Of a stretch of DNA of 64,000 bases, positions 35,123 through 43,570 are shown one piece after another. The notes below the pieces were generated by a model. It saw only the letters and a list, made by a program, of their open reading frames with translations, made no database searches and was not told the DNA's origin. The first letter of the stretch is position 1. Every line of letters begins with the position of its first letter. Where the stretch lies: contig NZ_BEWN01000001.1 of the NCBI RefSeq assembly GCF_002723955.1, positions 930,001-994,000 of the forward strand, read 5' to 3'. The stretch is from Gluconobacter frateurii. Its GTDB lineage: Bacteria; Pseudomonadota; Alphaproteobacteria; Acetobacterales; Acetobacteraceae. Made by a program: the position numbers and the translations under genes.

Positions 35123-37696
35123 ATGAATATCAGGAAACTTGCGCTTTATTCCACCTTCCTCTCTGTCAGTTTCAGTACCGGCTCAGTTATGGCCGCTACG
35201 ACAAAGGCGCCGGCAGATCAGCTGAAGACGCCCGTGCACAAATCGCAGGCAAAGGCAGCAGGCCGGGCTGCAGTTCAGAAAGATGCAATGCGCAGTCGGC
35301 AGGTGAAGTCCGTCTCGGGTGGAGAAGAGGGGCTGATTGTCACGGGGACGCACGCCACAAATCGCCATGCCCGTCAAAGCACAAACCCGATTACTGTTCT
35401 CTCAAGTGCAACGCTACGCCGCTCAGGTCAGATGAACCTGGCCGACGCGCTGGCAAAGACTTATCCGTCTATCAATATGAGCACGATGGGAAATGATGCA
35501 GGCGCCCTGACATCCTTCATCCGGATGCGGGGTCTGAACCCAAATCAGGTCCTGGTTCTTCTGGATGGCAAGCGTCGTCATACCACAGCAAACATCAACG
35601 CTGATGCCGGTCCGAATTTCGGTGCTACGCCAGTCGATCTGAACATGATCCCGGCGAACATGATCGATCATATCGAAGTCTTGGAAGACGGTGCGGCCGC
35701 AATGTATGGTTCTGACGCCATTGCAGGCGTTGTGAACATTATTACCAAGAAGCAGGATCACGGTCTGAGCATGAGCGCCCAGACTGGTGCAAATGCTTAT
35801 AATGGCGATGGTTGGCAGTATCAGCTCAACGCCGACGGCGGTTTGAAGCTCGGTCGGGATGGCTATATGCACATTTCCGGTCAAGTGTATCATACTGACC
35901 ATTTTGTGACGAACACGGTGGACAACCGACTGGCAGGTTATGTGCCTGCGGGTGCTGCAAATGAGCTGTACACGGGGTCAGTCAAGGTTCCCAAAAATTC
36001 CAACAAAATCATGAGCACACCTGAGGAAACACGTGAAAACCTTGGGATCGATTTTGGCAAAAAACTGACTGACAATGTCGATTTCTATGGCCAGGTCACA
36101 TATGCGCATCGTCACGCAGAAGCCTATGAAAACTACCGTGTTCCGTCGGGTAGTAGCGCCAGTAATCCGGAACTGTTTCCATCTGGTTATTCCCCCCTCG
36201 AGACGATCGATGAAAACGACTATGCGGCGACCCTCGGTCTGAAAGGACGTCACTTCTTTGGGTTTGACTGGGATCTGAGTAGCACCTGGGGTGAGGATCT
36301 CGACAAGATCTCCAACCAGAACACGACCAACCCGAACATGTACGCTGCAACGGGCTACAGCCCAACCACGGTGCGGACATCCAATTTCCGCCTTGCGCAG
36401 TGGACCAACAACCTCGATTTTCGTCGCAACTTCAAGATCGCGAATGTTGTGCCGATGACGCTTGCCTTTGGCGGTGAACACCGGCTTGAGCAGTATACCA
36501 TTCTCGCAGGCGAGCCGGCGTCTTACGAATATGGCGGAACATCAGCTCTTGCCGGTCTGACACCGCAGGATGCGGGCAAGTGGGATCGTGACGTCTGGGC
36601 CGCATATCTGGATGGTGATTTCCACCCGCTCAAGAACTGGGATCTGGATTTCGCAGGTCGTTTTGAACACTATACGGATGTCGGCAATACCGAGAACGGC
36701 AAGATCTCGACCCGCTATGACATCACACGCCGCATTGGTCTACGTGCGACGATCAGCAACGGGTTCCGTGCACCGACAATGGCGGAACAGCACTATAGTG
36801 CGATTAACGTCGGCCCAACGTCGGTGCTGGGACTGCTTCCGGTTTCTTCTTCCGAAGCACGGGCCACAGGCGCTTCTCCTCTGAAGCCGGAACGTTCCAC
36901 AAGTGCGACGGGCGGTATCGTGCTGGAACCCATTGACGGGTTCCACATCGAAACAGACGTCTACCAGATCAACATCCGGGATCGTGTCGTGCAAGGTGGT
37001 AATGTGACGGGTGCTCCCGCCATCGCCGCTCTTGAAGGAATGGGAGTTTCCTTGCCAGCCCTCACACAGCTTTCTGAAAACTCTGTTCAGACCTATTACT
37101 TTACCAATGGTGCTAGCACACGCACCCAAGGCCTTGATATCAAAGCGGATTACATGTTCCGCATGCATCGGTACGGTAATCTCACGCTTTCCATGGCGTT
37201 GGATCTGAATCGCACGCGTCTGACACATAATGGCATGTCTTCAACAGGCTCACCGTTACTAAACGCGCAAAATATCGCCTATCTCACCACAGCTTATCCG
37301 CGTAGCAAAATTATCCTGAACGCATTGTGGACAGTTGGGAAGTGGGACATCAATGTTCGTCAGACGCGCTATGGTGAGACAACTGACATGATGACGTATC
37401 AGGACTGGACACCGACTGCTGCGATCTGCCCAATTGATGGTAAGCAGCTTTCGCAATCCAGCAGTTGCTTTGCGCAGTTCAAGAACTCACCGCGTTGGCT
37501 GACGGATCTTGAGATCGGTTACCGGGTAAATTCGCGTTGGCATGTCGCGGTAGGTGCAAATAATGTGTTTAATATTCGTCCACGTAAGCTGCCTGGCGAA
37601 CTGAATCAGTTGGGTGGAAATCCGTATGACACCTTCTCTTCACAGGTGCCGATGACGGGCGGATACTACTACGGGCGTGTCAACTTCACGCTCTGA
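35123..37696 (+). CDS. TonB-dependent outer-membrane receptor (island)
   Basis: 857 residues from the ATG at 35123, chosen because GGAG lies six bases upstream; the frame also has an ATG at 35111. The signal peptide is MNIRKLALYSTFLSVSFSTG and onward, with cleavage after VMA. The plug domain has IVTGTHATN, RMRGLNPNQVLVLLDGKRR and LEDGAAAMYGSDAIAGVVNI. A 22-strand type barrel ends in a terminal Leu after NFT. It imports a substrate too large or rare for porins. As the last island gene it probably carries the same compound as the two ABC importers, which is unusual for a simple amino acid. The next feature is IS copy B, 38 bases on. Confidence 0.9.
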   Translation: MNIRKLALYSTFLSVSFSTGSVMAATTKAPADQLKTPVHKSQAKAAGRAAVQKDAMRSRQVKSVSGGEEGLIVTGTHATNRHARQSTNPITVLSSATLRRSGQMNLADALAKTYPSINMSTMGNDAGALTSFIRMRGLNPNQVLVLLDGKRRHTTANINADAGPNFGATPVDLNMIPANMIDHIEVLEDGAAAMYGSDAIAGVVNIITKKQDHGLSMSAQTGANAYNGDGWQYQLNADGGLKLGRDGYMHISGQVYHTDHFVTNTVDNRLAGYVPAGAANELYTGSVKVPKNSNKIMSTPEETRENLGIDFGKKLTDNVDFYGQVTYAHRHAEAYENYRVPSGSSASNPELFPSGYSPLETIDENDYAATLGLKGRHFFGFDWDLSSTWGEDLDKISNQNTTNPNMYAATGYSPTTVRTSNFRLAQWTNNLDFRRNFKIANVVPMTLAFGGEHRLEQYTILAGEPASYEYGGTSALAGLTPQDAGKWDRDVWAAYLDGDFHPLKNWDLDFAGRFEHYTDVGNTENGKISTRYDITRRIGLRATISNGFRAPTMAEQHYSAINVGPTSVLGLLPVSSSEARATGASPLKPERSTSATGGIVLEPIDGFHIETDVYQINIRDRVVQGGNVTGAPAIAALEGMGVSLPALTQLSENSVQTYYFTNGASTRTQGLDIKADYMFRMHRYGNLTLSMALDLNRTRLTHNGMSSTGSPLLNAQNIAYLTTAYPRSKIILNALWTVGKWDINVRQTRYGETTDMMTYQDWTPTAAICPIDGKQLSQSSSCFAQFKNSPRWLTDLEIGYRVNSRWHVAVGANNVFNIRPRKLPGELNQLGGNPYDTFSSQVPMTGGYYYGRVNFTL

Positions 37697-37736
37697 AGAC
37701 ACATTATTAGGTTGATAATGATAAATTTCGTTAGGC

Positions 37737-38172
37737 TCAGGACTCATAGCCAGAACATGACGGTTGCGGCGAGGCAGATGGCTGAGAAGAAGACGGTCGG
37801 GCATCTGTCGTAACGGGTTGCGACCCGCCGCCAGTCCTTGAGCCTTCCAAACATGATTTGATGCGGTTGCGGCGTTTACATTTTCGCCTGTCGTATCTGA
37901 CCGGTTTTCCGCGAGATTTCCGTCCTGGAATGCAGGGCTTTATCCCTTTCTTTTCCAGGGCGTCTCTGAACCAGTCGGCATCATACCCGCGATCTCCCGG
38001 CATCCATTGTGCTGCAGGAAGACTGTCCAGCAGGGCATCGGCGCCGGTATAATCGCTGATCTGCCCCGCAGTCATGAAAAAGCTCAGCGGTCGTCCGCTT
38101 TGATCAGTGATCGCATGCGGCTTCGTGTTCATGCCACCTTTGGTTCGGCCGATCAGGCGACCTGGATCCCCT
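37737..38172 (-). pseudogene. IS5/IS427 transposase, second frame (orfB), frameshifted
   Basis: This carries the catalytic DDE region: GRPLSFFMTAGQISDYTGA, then PGDRGYDADWFRDALEKKGI and KPCIPGRKSR. A one-base loss at about 37855 (compared with copy C, which reads NRIGIMFGKLKDQRR here) throws the last some 45 codons out of frame, so the expected tail MFGRLKDWRRVATRYDR is not made. The element is therefore probably immobile unless served in trans. Confidence 0.7.
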
Positions 38173-38500
38173 TTTTTAGCCGCAGGCTCGAAGCCGTGCG
38201 GTGTGCCTTGAGATACGCCGCATCAATCATGTTGGTCTGGGGCTTTGCCTTTCCGGCAACCAGCCCGTCCGTCATTTGTGCGAAGATCCCCATGGCGCCC
38301 CAGCGCTTCCAACGGTTGTAGAGCGTCTTATGGGAACCATATTCCCGGGGCGCATCACGCCAGCGCAGGCCATTCCGATTGATAAAAATGATGCCGCTCA
38401 ACACCCGGCAATCATCAACGCGGGCTCTACCATGGCTCTTTGGGAAAAAGGGCCGCAGACGCTCCATTTGTTCGTCCGTCAGCCAAAACAGATCGCTCAT
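38153..38500 (-). CDS. IS5/IS427 transposase, first frame (orfA)
   Basis: 115 residues from MSDLFWLTDEQMERLRPFFP, the DUF4096-type N-terminal domain of these transposases, through GLRWRDAPREYGSHKTLYN and to SLRLKKG at the slippery site. The frame is intact. The upstream extension to 38539 only reads through the terminal repeat. Confidence 0.85.
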   Translation of the reverse strand: MSDLFWLTDEQMERLRPFFPKSHGRARVDDCRVLSGIIFINRNGLRWRDAPREYGSHKTLYNRWKRWGAMGIFAQMTDGLVAGKAKPQTNMIDAAYLKAHRTASSLRLKKGIQVA

Positions 38501-38528
38501 CTTCAGTCTCCCCACAGACCCTGAATCA

Positions 38529-39060
38529 GATTGCCGCACTCAAATCAATGGATCCTGAACCTAGAGCGATGCTTGAAAGCATTCTGAATTTCAAAATGAA
38601 ATCTGATCTGATTTTTCTTCAAATTCTCATCACTTGCGGGCGAATTTCCGATTTTGATTAAATCGAAAAATCTCCAGACTCCATTTCGAATCCAAAGTTC
38701 TCGTCAAAGCTACGGCGAATCGGTTTTTGTGATTAAGAAATATTCTGGTCCTCTAGGTGGATACATTGATTTTCGGATTTTTATTGGAAAAAGAAAAATG
38801 TCTGATTATTTCTAGACTTTTCAAACTCCAAATATTTTTTTGGCCTGTTTTTTTGTTCGTGTGTAAAAAAAACGTTAAAATCTCATGCCAAGCTTTATCG
38901 GAAAAAGCTTGAGTTCATGCCTGAAGGGTGTTTGTTTTTTCCTCTCATTGCCGCTGCCCCCATACGGATGACGGGTAATTGCAGTGAAACAGTTCACTTG
39001 GCCAGAGCGTGAACGCTTTCACATTACGCTCCATGGCTGATGATTGAGGATGCACACGCA
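38529..39060. promoter_or_regulatory. AT-rich upstream region of the Hint protein gene
   Basis: 530 bases without a gene, clearly richer in A+T than its surroundings, with several T-runs. CAAGCTTT and AAAGCTTG (38889-38896 and 38904-38911) form an eight-base stem around a seven-base loop. I read it as a long 5' regulatory region, possibly acquired with the gene. No specific promoter is assigned. Confidence 0.4.
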
Positions 39061-41436
39061 ATGGCGACTTATATAGTTTCTTCTGGGCAAGTGGTTTCGA
39101 ATGCTCTCGTGTATGGAGACGTAGAAGTTGTCTCATCCGGCGGGGCCACCCAGGATCAAAGCAACAGTGGGCAACGTTATGTTGGCTTCGGTGGCATTGT
39201 CCGCAATGGTGTCGTTGGTAGCGCAGGACAGGATTATATCTCTAGCGGTGGCTCTTCCTATCAGGGGGTGATTCAAAGCGGGGGTATCAGGCACGTCTAC
39301 GTCGGGGGAACAGCCGATAACCCCTTTATTGCTAATGGTGGCACCGTCGACGCTCAGAGTGGTTCGACAGTGCTGGCAGCATATGCATTCAGCAGTGGTG
39401 TACTGAGTGCAACATCTGGGGCTGTGATCAGCGGTGCCACGATCTCCACCGGTGGGTCCATAATCGCGGATGCCGCAACTATCCTGACCGGTACAATCAC
39501 GAACGCAGCGACTATTTCTGGCGGCACGCTCTCCGGTGCAGGCACTACAGAAGTTGTATCTTCCGGTGCAACTCTCGCGAACCAGACGATTGGAAGCGGT
39601 GCTTCTGCAACTCTTCTTGCAAATACAAGTGCAGGGAAAAATCTTGTCATAAGCGGCGGCACGCTCGACCTGTACACTAACAATACGACAAGCACGACAA
39701 TCGTTGGTACAGGCGGTAATTTTATTCTTGAGTCTGGCGTAACCTTTACTGCAACCAACGGAAATTATGCCACCAGCGGAAATACGATTACCGTTAATTC
39801 AGGTGCTGTTCTGTCCGCTTCGCGTATTTCTTCCGGTGGCACGATAAACGTTCAGGGCGGTGTTGTATCCAGCACGGTAGTCGATGGCGGAACGCTGAAT
39901 GTTTATACAGTAACTGGCGGAACCAACAATACAACCTTCACGTCGAATGGTGGTGTTGTTAATCTGGAATCCGGATTTAAAGATACTAGAACCTGGACTG
40001 TTTCCAATAACGTTACCTTCAATGTTCTAAGTGGTGCCGCGATCTCCACGCCCACAATTCAGAATGGTGGCACCGTAGCTGTTGTTTCTGGCGGTACGAT
40101 CGCTGGGCAGGCTGTTGTCTCTTCTGGTGGCACACTCGTCGTTAACGGTACTGTCGGTAGCAATAGCATTTTGCTATCTGGCGACGGTGCGCATCTGGTT
40201 ATCAGCGGCACGACAATGCCAACGAACACCATTTCGGGTTGGTCTCCTGCAGATACGATCGACTTGGCGTCCATTCCGGCAGCGAGTGTCACCAGCGTCA
40301 CCACAACAACCACCGGCATCACGTTCTACACCGCGGGCGGGACCTACTCGCTCAACGTGCCTGGGGCCAGCAGCTATGGCTATACGCTGTCGTCTGACAG
40401 CAATGGCGGTCTGATCTATTCCACCTGTTTTGCAGAAGGCACCTCGATCACGACACCAGACGGCGAAGCAACCGTCGAGACCCTCGTGCCGGGTACATTG
40501 GTCATGACACCCAAAGGTGCCATGCCCGTCAAATGGCTAGGCCATCGTTCCATCACCGTCTCCAGCCAGCCTGTGCCGGAAGAAAACTGGCTCGTCCGCA
40601 TCCGAGAGGGCGCTCTGGCCGATGGTGTACCGTCCCGTGATCTCTTGGTGACGCAGGAACACTGCATGGTCTTCGAGGGCAAGCTTGTTCCGGCCCGTAT
40701 GCTGGTCAACGGTACCTCGATCCTGATTGATCGCACGATCAACAGCTATACTTACTATCATGTAGAACTGGAGAGCCACGAAGCAGTCTGGGCGGAAAAT
40801 GCACTGACCGAGAGCTATCTGGACACGGGTAACCGCAGCCAGTTCGACAATCACACCGTGACCGCACTCTTTGGCGGATCAAAAGCTGGCGGTTCGAAAA
40901 CGCTTCCACTTGAGACCTCGCGTGCATTTATCGAGCCGATCCATGCAAAGATTGCAGCACGCGCGGCAAGTGCTGTGACGCAGCCTGAACTGACCACGGA
41001 TCCGGATCTGCATCTGGTCACGAACTTTGGTCAGGTTATCCGGCCGCTACGTCAGACGAACGATCGGGTCATGTTCATGATCCCCACGAATGTTGTGACT
41101 GTCCGTGTGGTTTCACGGACCAGCCGTCCGAGTGACACGATCGGACCGTTCGTGGACGATCGCCGTGATCTCGGTGTTCTTGTCGGGGACGTTTCGCTCT
41201 TTGCGGCCCGGCAGACGGTGAGCCTGACAGCGCATCTTTCTGTGGCTGATCTGTCAGGCTGGCATGCTCTGGAATCCTCCGCATATCGCTGGACAGAGGG
41301 CAATGCAGCTCTGCCTCTGCAGAGTGGTGGCACATTGACCAGAGAGCCGAGCGTTCTTTCCATTCAGATCGTGTCCAGTGGACCCTATCTGATGGACGCT
41401 CCTGTCTCCCAGGCTGATCTGCGTCACGTCGGATAA
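39061..41436 (+). CDS. Secreted-type repeat protein with C-terminal Hint domain
   Basis: 791 residues from MATYIVSSGQVVSNALVYG, the usual opening of acetic-acid-bacterial Hint proteins; a start at 39040 adds seven residues. Residues 1 to about 450 consist of AIDA/Ag43-like passenger repeats: short beta-helix turns rich in Gly, Ser, Thr and Asn with recurrent VVSSGG, ISSGGTINVQGG and GGTLN phrases. From about residue 462 a Hint (hedgehog/intein) domain starts at the nucleophile Cys of STCFAEGTSI, with LVTQEHCMVFEG and a further 250 residues after it. There is no beta-barrel and no cleavable leader. A surface adhesin or self-processing protein is likely; the cleavage chemistry here is inferred. 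Confidence 0.85.
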   Translation: MATYIVSSGQVVSNALVYGDVEVVSSGGATQDQSNSGQRYVGFGGIVRNGVVGSAGQDYISSGGSSYQGVIQSGGIRHVYVGGTADNPFIANGGTVDAQSGSTVLAAYAFSSGVLSATSGAVISGATISTGGSIIADAATILTGTITNAATISGGTLSGAGTTEVVSSGATLANQTIGSGASATLLANTSAGKNLVISGGTLDLYTNNTTSTTIVGTGGNFILESGVTFTATNGNYATSGNTITVNSGAVLSASRISSGGTINVQGGVVSSTVVDGGTLNVYTVTGGTNNTTFTSNGGVVNLESGFKDTRTWTVSNNVTFNVLSGAAISTPTIQNGGTVAVVSGGTIAGQAVVSSGGTLVVNGTVGSNSILLSGDGAHLVISGTTMPTNTISGWSPADTIDLASIPAASVTSVTTTTTGITFYTAGGTYSLNVPGASSYGYTLSSDSNGGLIYSTCFAEGTSITTPDGEATVETLVPGTLVMTPKGAMPVKWLGHRSITVSSQPVPEENWLVRIREGALADGVPSRDLLVTQEHCMVFEGKLVPARMLVNGTSILIDRTINSYTYYHVELESHEAVWAENALTESYLDTGNRSQFDNHTVTALFGGSKAGGSKTLPLETSRAFIEPIHAKIAARAASAVTQPELTTDPDLHLVTNFGQVIRPLRQTNDRVMFMIPTNVVTVRVVSRTSRPSDTIGPFVDDRRDLGVLVGDVSLFAARQTVSLTAHLSVADLSGWHALESSAYRWTEGNAALPLQSGGTLTREPSVLSIQIVSSGPYLMDAPVSQADLRHVG

Positions 41437-41450
41437 CGGGCTCTGAATGA

Positions 41451-41478
41451 TGATGGGGAAGCGCTAGCTTCCCCATCA
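41451..41478. terminator. Hairpin after the Hint protein gene
   Basis: TGATGGGGAAGC and GCTTCCCCATCA form a perfect 12-base stem around a four-base loop (GCTA), 15 bases after the stop. No T-run follows, so it may work as a bidirectional or Rho-aided terminator or protect the 3' end of the mRNA. Confidence 0.6.
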
Positions 41479-41565
41479 CGTCTGAAATCCATAGAGACGC
41501 ACAAATTCCTCCCTTGCCCTGCGCTCATGCCGTTACCAATTGGGCAGGTAAGTGCTTTGCGAAAA

Positions 41566-42201
41566 GGCTCAGGCCTCGTAGCCAGAACATGACGGTTGCA
41601 CTGAGACAGATGGCCACCGTCTCATTCTCGGCCATCTTTCATAGTGAGTGGCGATACGCCTCTGGTCCTTGAGCTTTCCAAACATGATCCCGATGCGGTT
41701 GCAGTGTTTATAATGCCGCTTGTCGTGTTTGACGGGACGCGCGCGGGATTTTCGCTCGGGAATACATGGCCTGATCCCTCTCACCTGAAGAGCATTACGG
41801 AACCAGCCGGCATCATAGTCCCTGTCTGTCTACAACCAGTGGGCCTTTGGCAAACTGTCGGGAAGGGCCGCTGCCCCAACCTGCCGTCATGAAGAAACTC
41901 GGAGGTCTGCCATTGCGGGCGGACATGGCATGAAGCTTCGTCTTCATGCCACCTGTGGTGCGAGCAATCACGCGACCCGGATCCTTTTTTACCCCTAGCC
42001 TCCACGCCCTGCGATGGGCCTTCAGGTAAGTCGCATCACCTCATAACGGTCTGGCGCTCTGCTTTCCCGAAGACCAAGCTGTCCATTATACATACGAGGT
42101 TTCCCATCGCTCTACGGGAAAAATGGCTCAAGACGCGCCATCTGCTTGTCCTTCAGCCAAGACAGGTCACCCATCTCCAGTCTCCTCGCAGAGCTTGAAT
42201 C
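41566..42201 (-). mobile_element. IS5/IS427-type insertion element, copy C (degenerate)
   Basis: 636 bases with the same end sequences (GGCTCAGG at left, inverted TTCAAGC at right) as copies A and B, and about 160 bases shorter than B through internal deletions. The tail frame (41569-41784) keeps GIRPCIPERKSR and HCNRIGIMFGKLKDQRR, but the first frame is broken. It is inactive. It separates the Hint gene from the orphan gene at 42598. Confidence 0.72.
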
Positions 42202-42597
42202 AAATTCCACCTAAAAATCAAATGGGGCCTGAGGCTAAAGCGCCATTCTCGTCAGTGAGGAATTCCAGCACATTTCACGGCATGATGAAAAACTACTCCA
42301 TGTCCGATAAAAGAAAAACTGGACATGGAATTTACGGAGTAAGACTGTCGTGTCCTGAGCGATCGTAAGCTTTAAGCTCTTATGCCTGTTTGAAACTCAC
42401 CATTGCTATCTGAGGCGCTCCCTGCCGCTGAATGAAAAGGCAGTACCGCAGTCATTATCATCAAGATGTCAACTATAGGGGAGGGGAGCGGAAAGTCGGT
42501 TATGATGAAGGGATGACCGAAAGCAGCCATTCGCAGTGTTAAAGCTACCGACTAGATCCAGTCCCCTGCAGCTTATAGCCTCGGAAGTGGAGCGAAA
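42202..42597. other. Intergenic region with a resolvase-site-like motif
   Basis: About 400 bases without a convincing gene. The main feature is TGTCCGATAAAAG with a facing GGACA half (about 42301-42325), repeated at 46275-46301. The last 12 bases hold a GGAG ribosome site for the next gene. Confidence 0.35.
42301..42325 (+). repeat. Dyad repeat copy 1 (resolvase-site-like)
   Basis: ATGTCCGATAAAAGA, then AAAACT and GGACAT: an imperfect dyad with TGTCCGATAA as its left half. The same block, in the same orientation and followed by a similar TTTACGG, recurs at 46275-46301. TGTCYGATAA half-sites are typical of Tn3/gamma-delta serine resolvase targets. An alternative is the start of a lost gene (ATG TCC GAT AAA AGA). 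Confidence 0.4.
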
Positions 42598-43377
42598 ATG
42601 ACCGTTCCAAGAAATCGCGTCAGAAGGTCTTACGGTCCTCCGATGCCTATGGAAAAGCGGATAAAATACAAAATTTCTGAAATGGCTGGCAAGGTCGCTC
42701 TGCCGCTGCAGCGCATTAAATACTACAGCGGAATAGACATTTTGTGCATCGCTGCTCAGACCGGCCTTGATGCCCTTCGGTCGAAGATTGGGGGTCTGCA
42801 AAAACAGCTCACGCTGCTTCCACCGAATGTTCGAAAGAACTTTTTATATGACGAAGGGTGTGAGGATTGGTCAGAACAAGACGATGTCGAGTGTGACATC
42901 GATATGGCCAAGGATGCGCTCAACGAACTACGCAAAGCGTTCTGCGTCGCAGCTTATCACCACTGGGAGAGGTCCGTTTCTGAATGGTACCACGCCTATT
43001 CACAGGCTCCCCCTAACCAAGATAGACCATCAGTGAAGTTCCCCAGAGGCCACGAAGAACTAGAGAATTTTTGTCAAAGTTGTTTGAATATTAGTACGCA
43101 CAAATCTCTCAAGAGTGTGACTAGCCTCGTAAACCTTCTCAAGCATAATAACAAAAATCGTTGGCAAGACGTTCACCGCGAATGGCCAACGATCGTACCC
43201 GGCGGGCGCCCAGGAAATGGCGCAGACTGGTCGGGCACGGTCAGACTGACCGACGAGGACCTGCTCCGCGTCTTCGAAGTGGTGAGACTTTCCGGGCCAA
43301 AACGACCAAATTTATCGCAATCCGCTCCCTACGAGCCTCTGCCTTTCACTCCGAAACCGGACCCTACAGCAGGGTGA
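42598..43377 (+). CDS. Hypothetical protein, 259 residues
   Basis: A soluble, mostly helical protein with a basic N-terminus (RNRVRRSYGPPM). GGAG lies five bases before the ATG, so translation looks real. The centre is rich in Trp, His and charged residues (AAYHHWERSVSEWYHAYS), and a later block, LVNLLKHNNKNRWQDV, recalls helical HEPN-like proteins, but the key Arg/His spacing is not met. I do not recognise it. It stands alone between IS copy C and a TonB receptor, so it is probably recent cargo. Confidence 0.65.
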   Translation: MTVPRNRVRRSYGPPMPMEKRIKYKISEMAGKVALPLQRIKYYSGIDILCIAAQTGLDALRSKIGGLQKQLTLLPPNVRKNFLYDEGCEDWSEQDDVECDIDMAKDALNELRKAFCVAAYHHWERSVSEWYHAYSQAPPNQDRPSVKFPRGHEELENFCQSCLNISTHKSLKSVTSLVNLLKHNNKNRWQDVHREWPTIVPGGRPGNGADWSGTVRLTDEDLLRVFEVVRLSGPKRPNLSQSAPYEPLPFTPKPDPTAG

Positions 43378-43570
43378 GGATCGGCCGAGTTGCTTCGGGA
43401 TTGTTGGAGACCAATCCTCGCAAGCCATGAGCCACGTCGTCTTCGGGGAAAGCGTAGGGCTACGCTCTAGCGTCCGACATGTAGGCGTAACCGCACTGAC
43501 CGCTTTTGCCTCTGATAGCGGACAATCCGAAGTCATACAGAACTCAGGATATCTTTGGTTACGTTCTGGA

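Larger units (their letters stand above)
37734..38528 (-). mobile_element. IS5/IS427-type insertion element, copy B
   Basis: About 795 bases with ends GGCTCAGG (left) and, inverted, GATTCAGG (right). It has two overlapping frames on the minus strand with a run of six A then G at their junction (complement of 38168-38174), the usual slippery site for -1 frameshifting in this group. It is the best preserved of three copies in the window and bounds the catabolic island on the right, in the same orientation as copy A on the left. Confidence 0.82.

Noticed and set aside
18641-37696. A standard trans-4-hydroxy-L-proline catabolic locus
   Set aside because: The proline-racemase-like epimerase and the ketoglutarate semialdehyde dehydrogenase are absent, and a cyclic amidohydrolase, M20 deacylase and TonB receptor are added. 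It is kept only as a partial analogy.
38529-39060. Replication origin in the AT-rich region
   Set aside because: No iterons, DnaA-box clusters or rep gene were recognised. A promoter region for the Hint gene is simpler.
39061-41436. CRISPR or tandem DNA repeat in the repeat protein gene
   Set aside because: The repeats are protein-level motifs with variable codons and spacing. There are no identical spaced DNA repeats.
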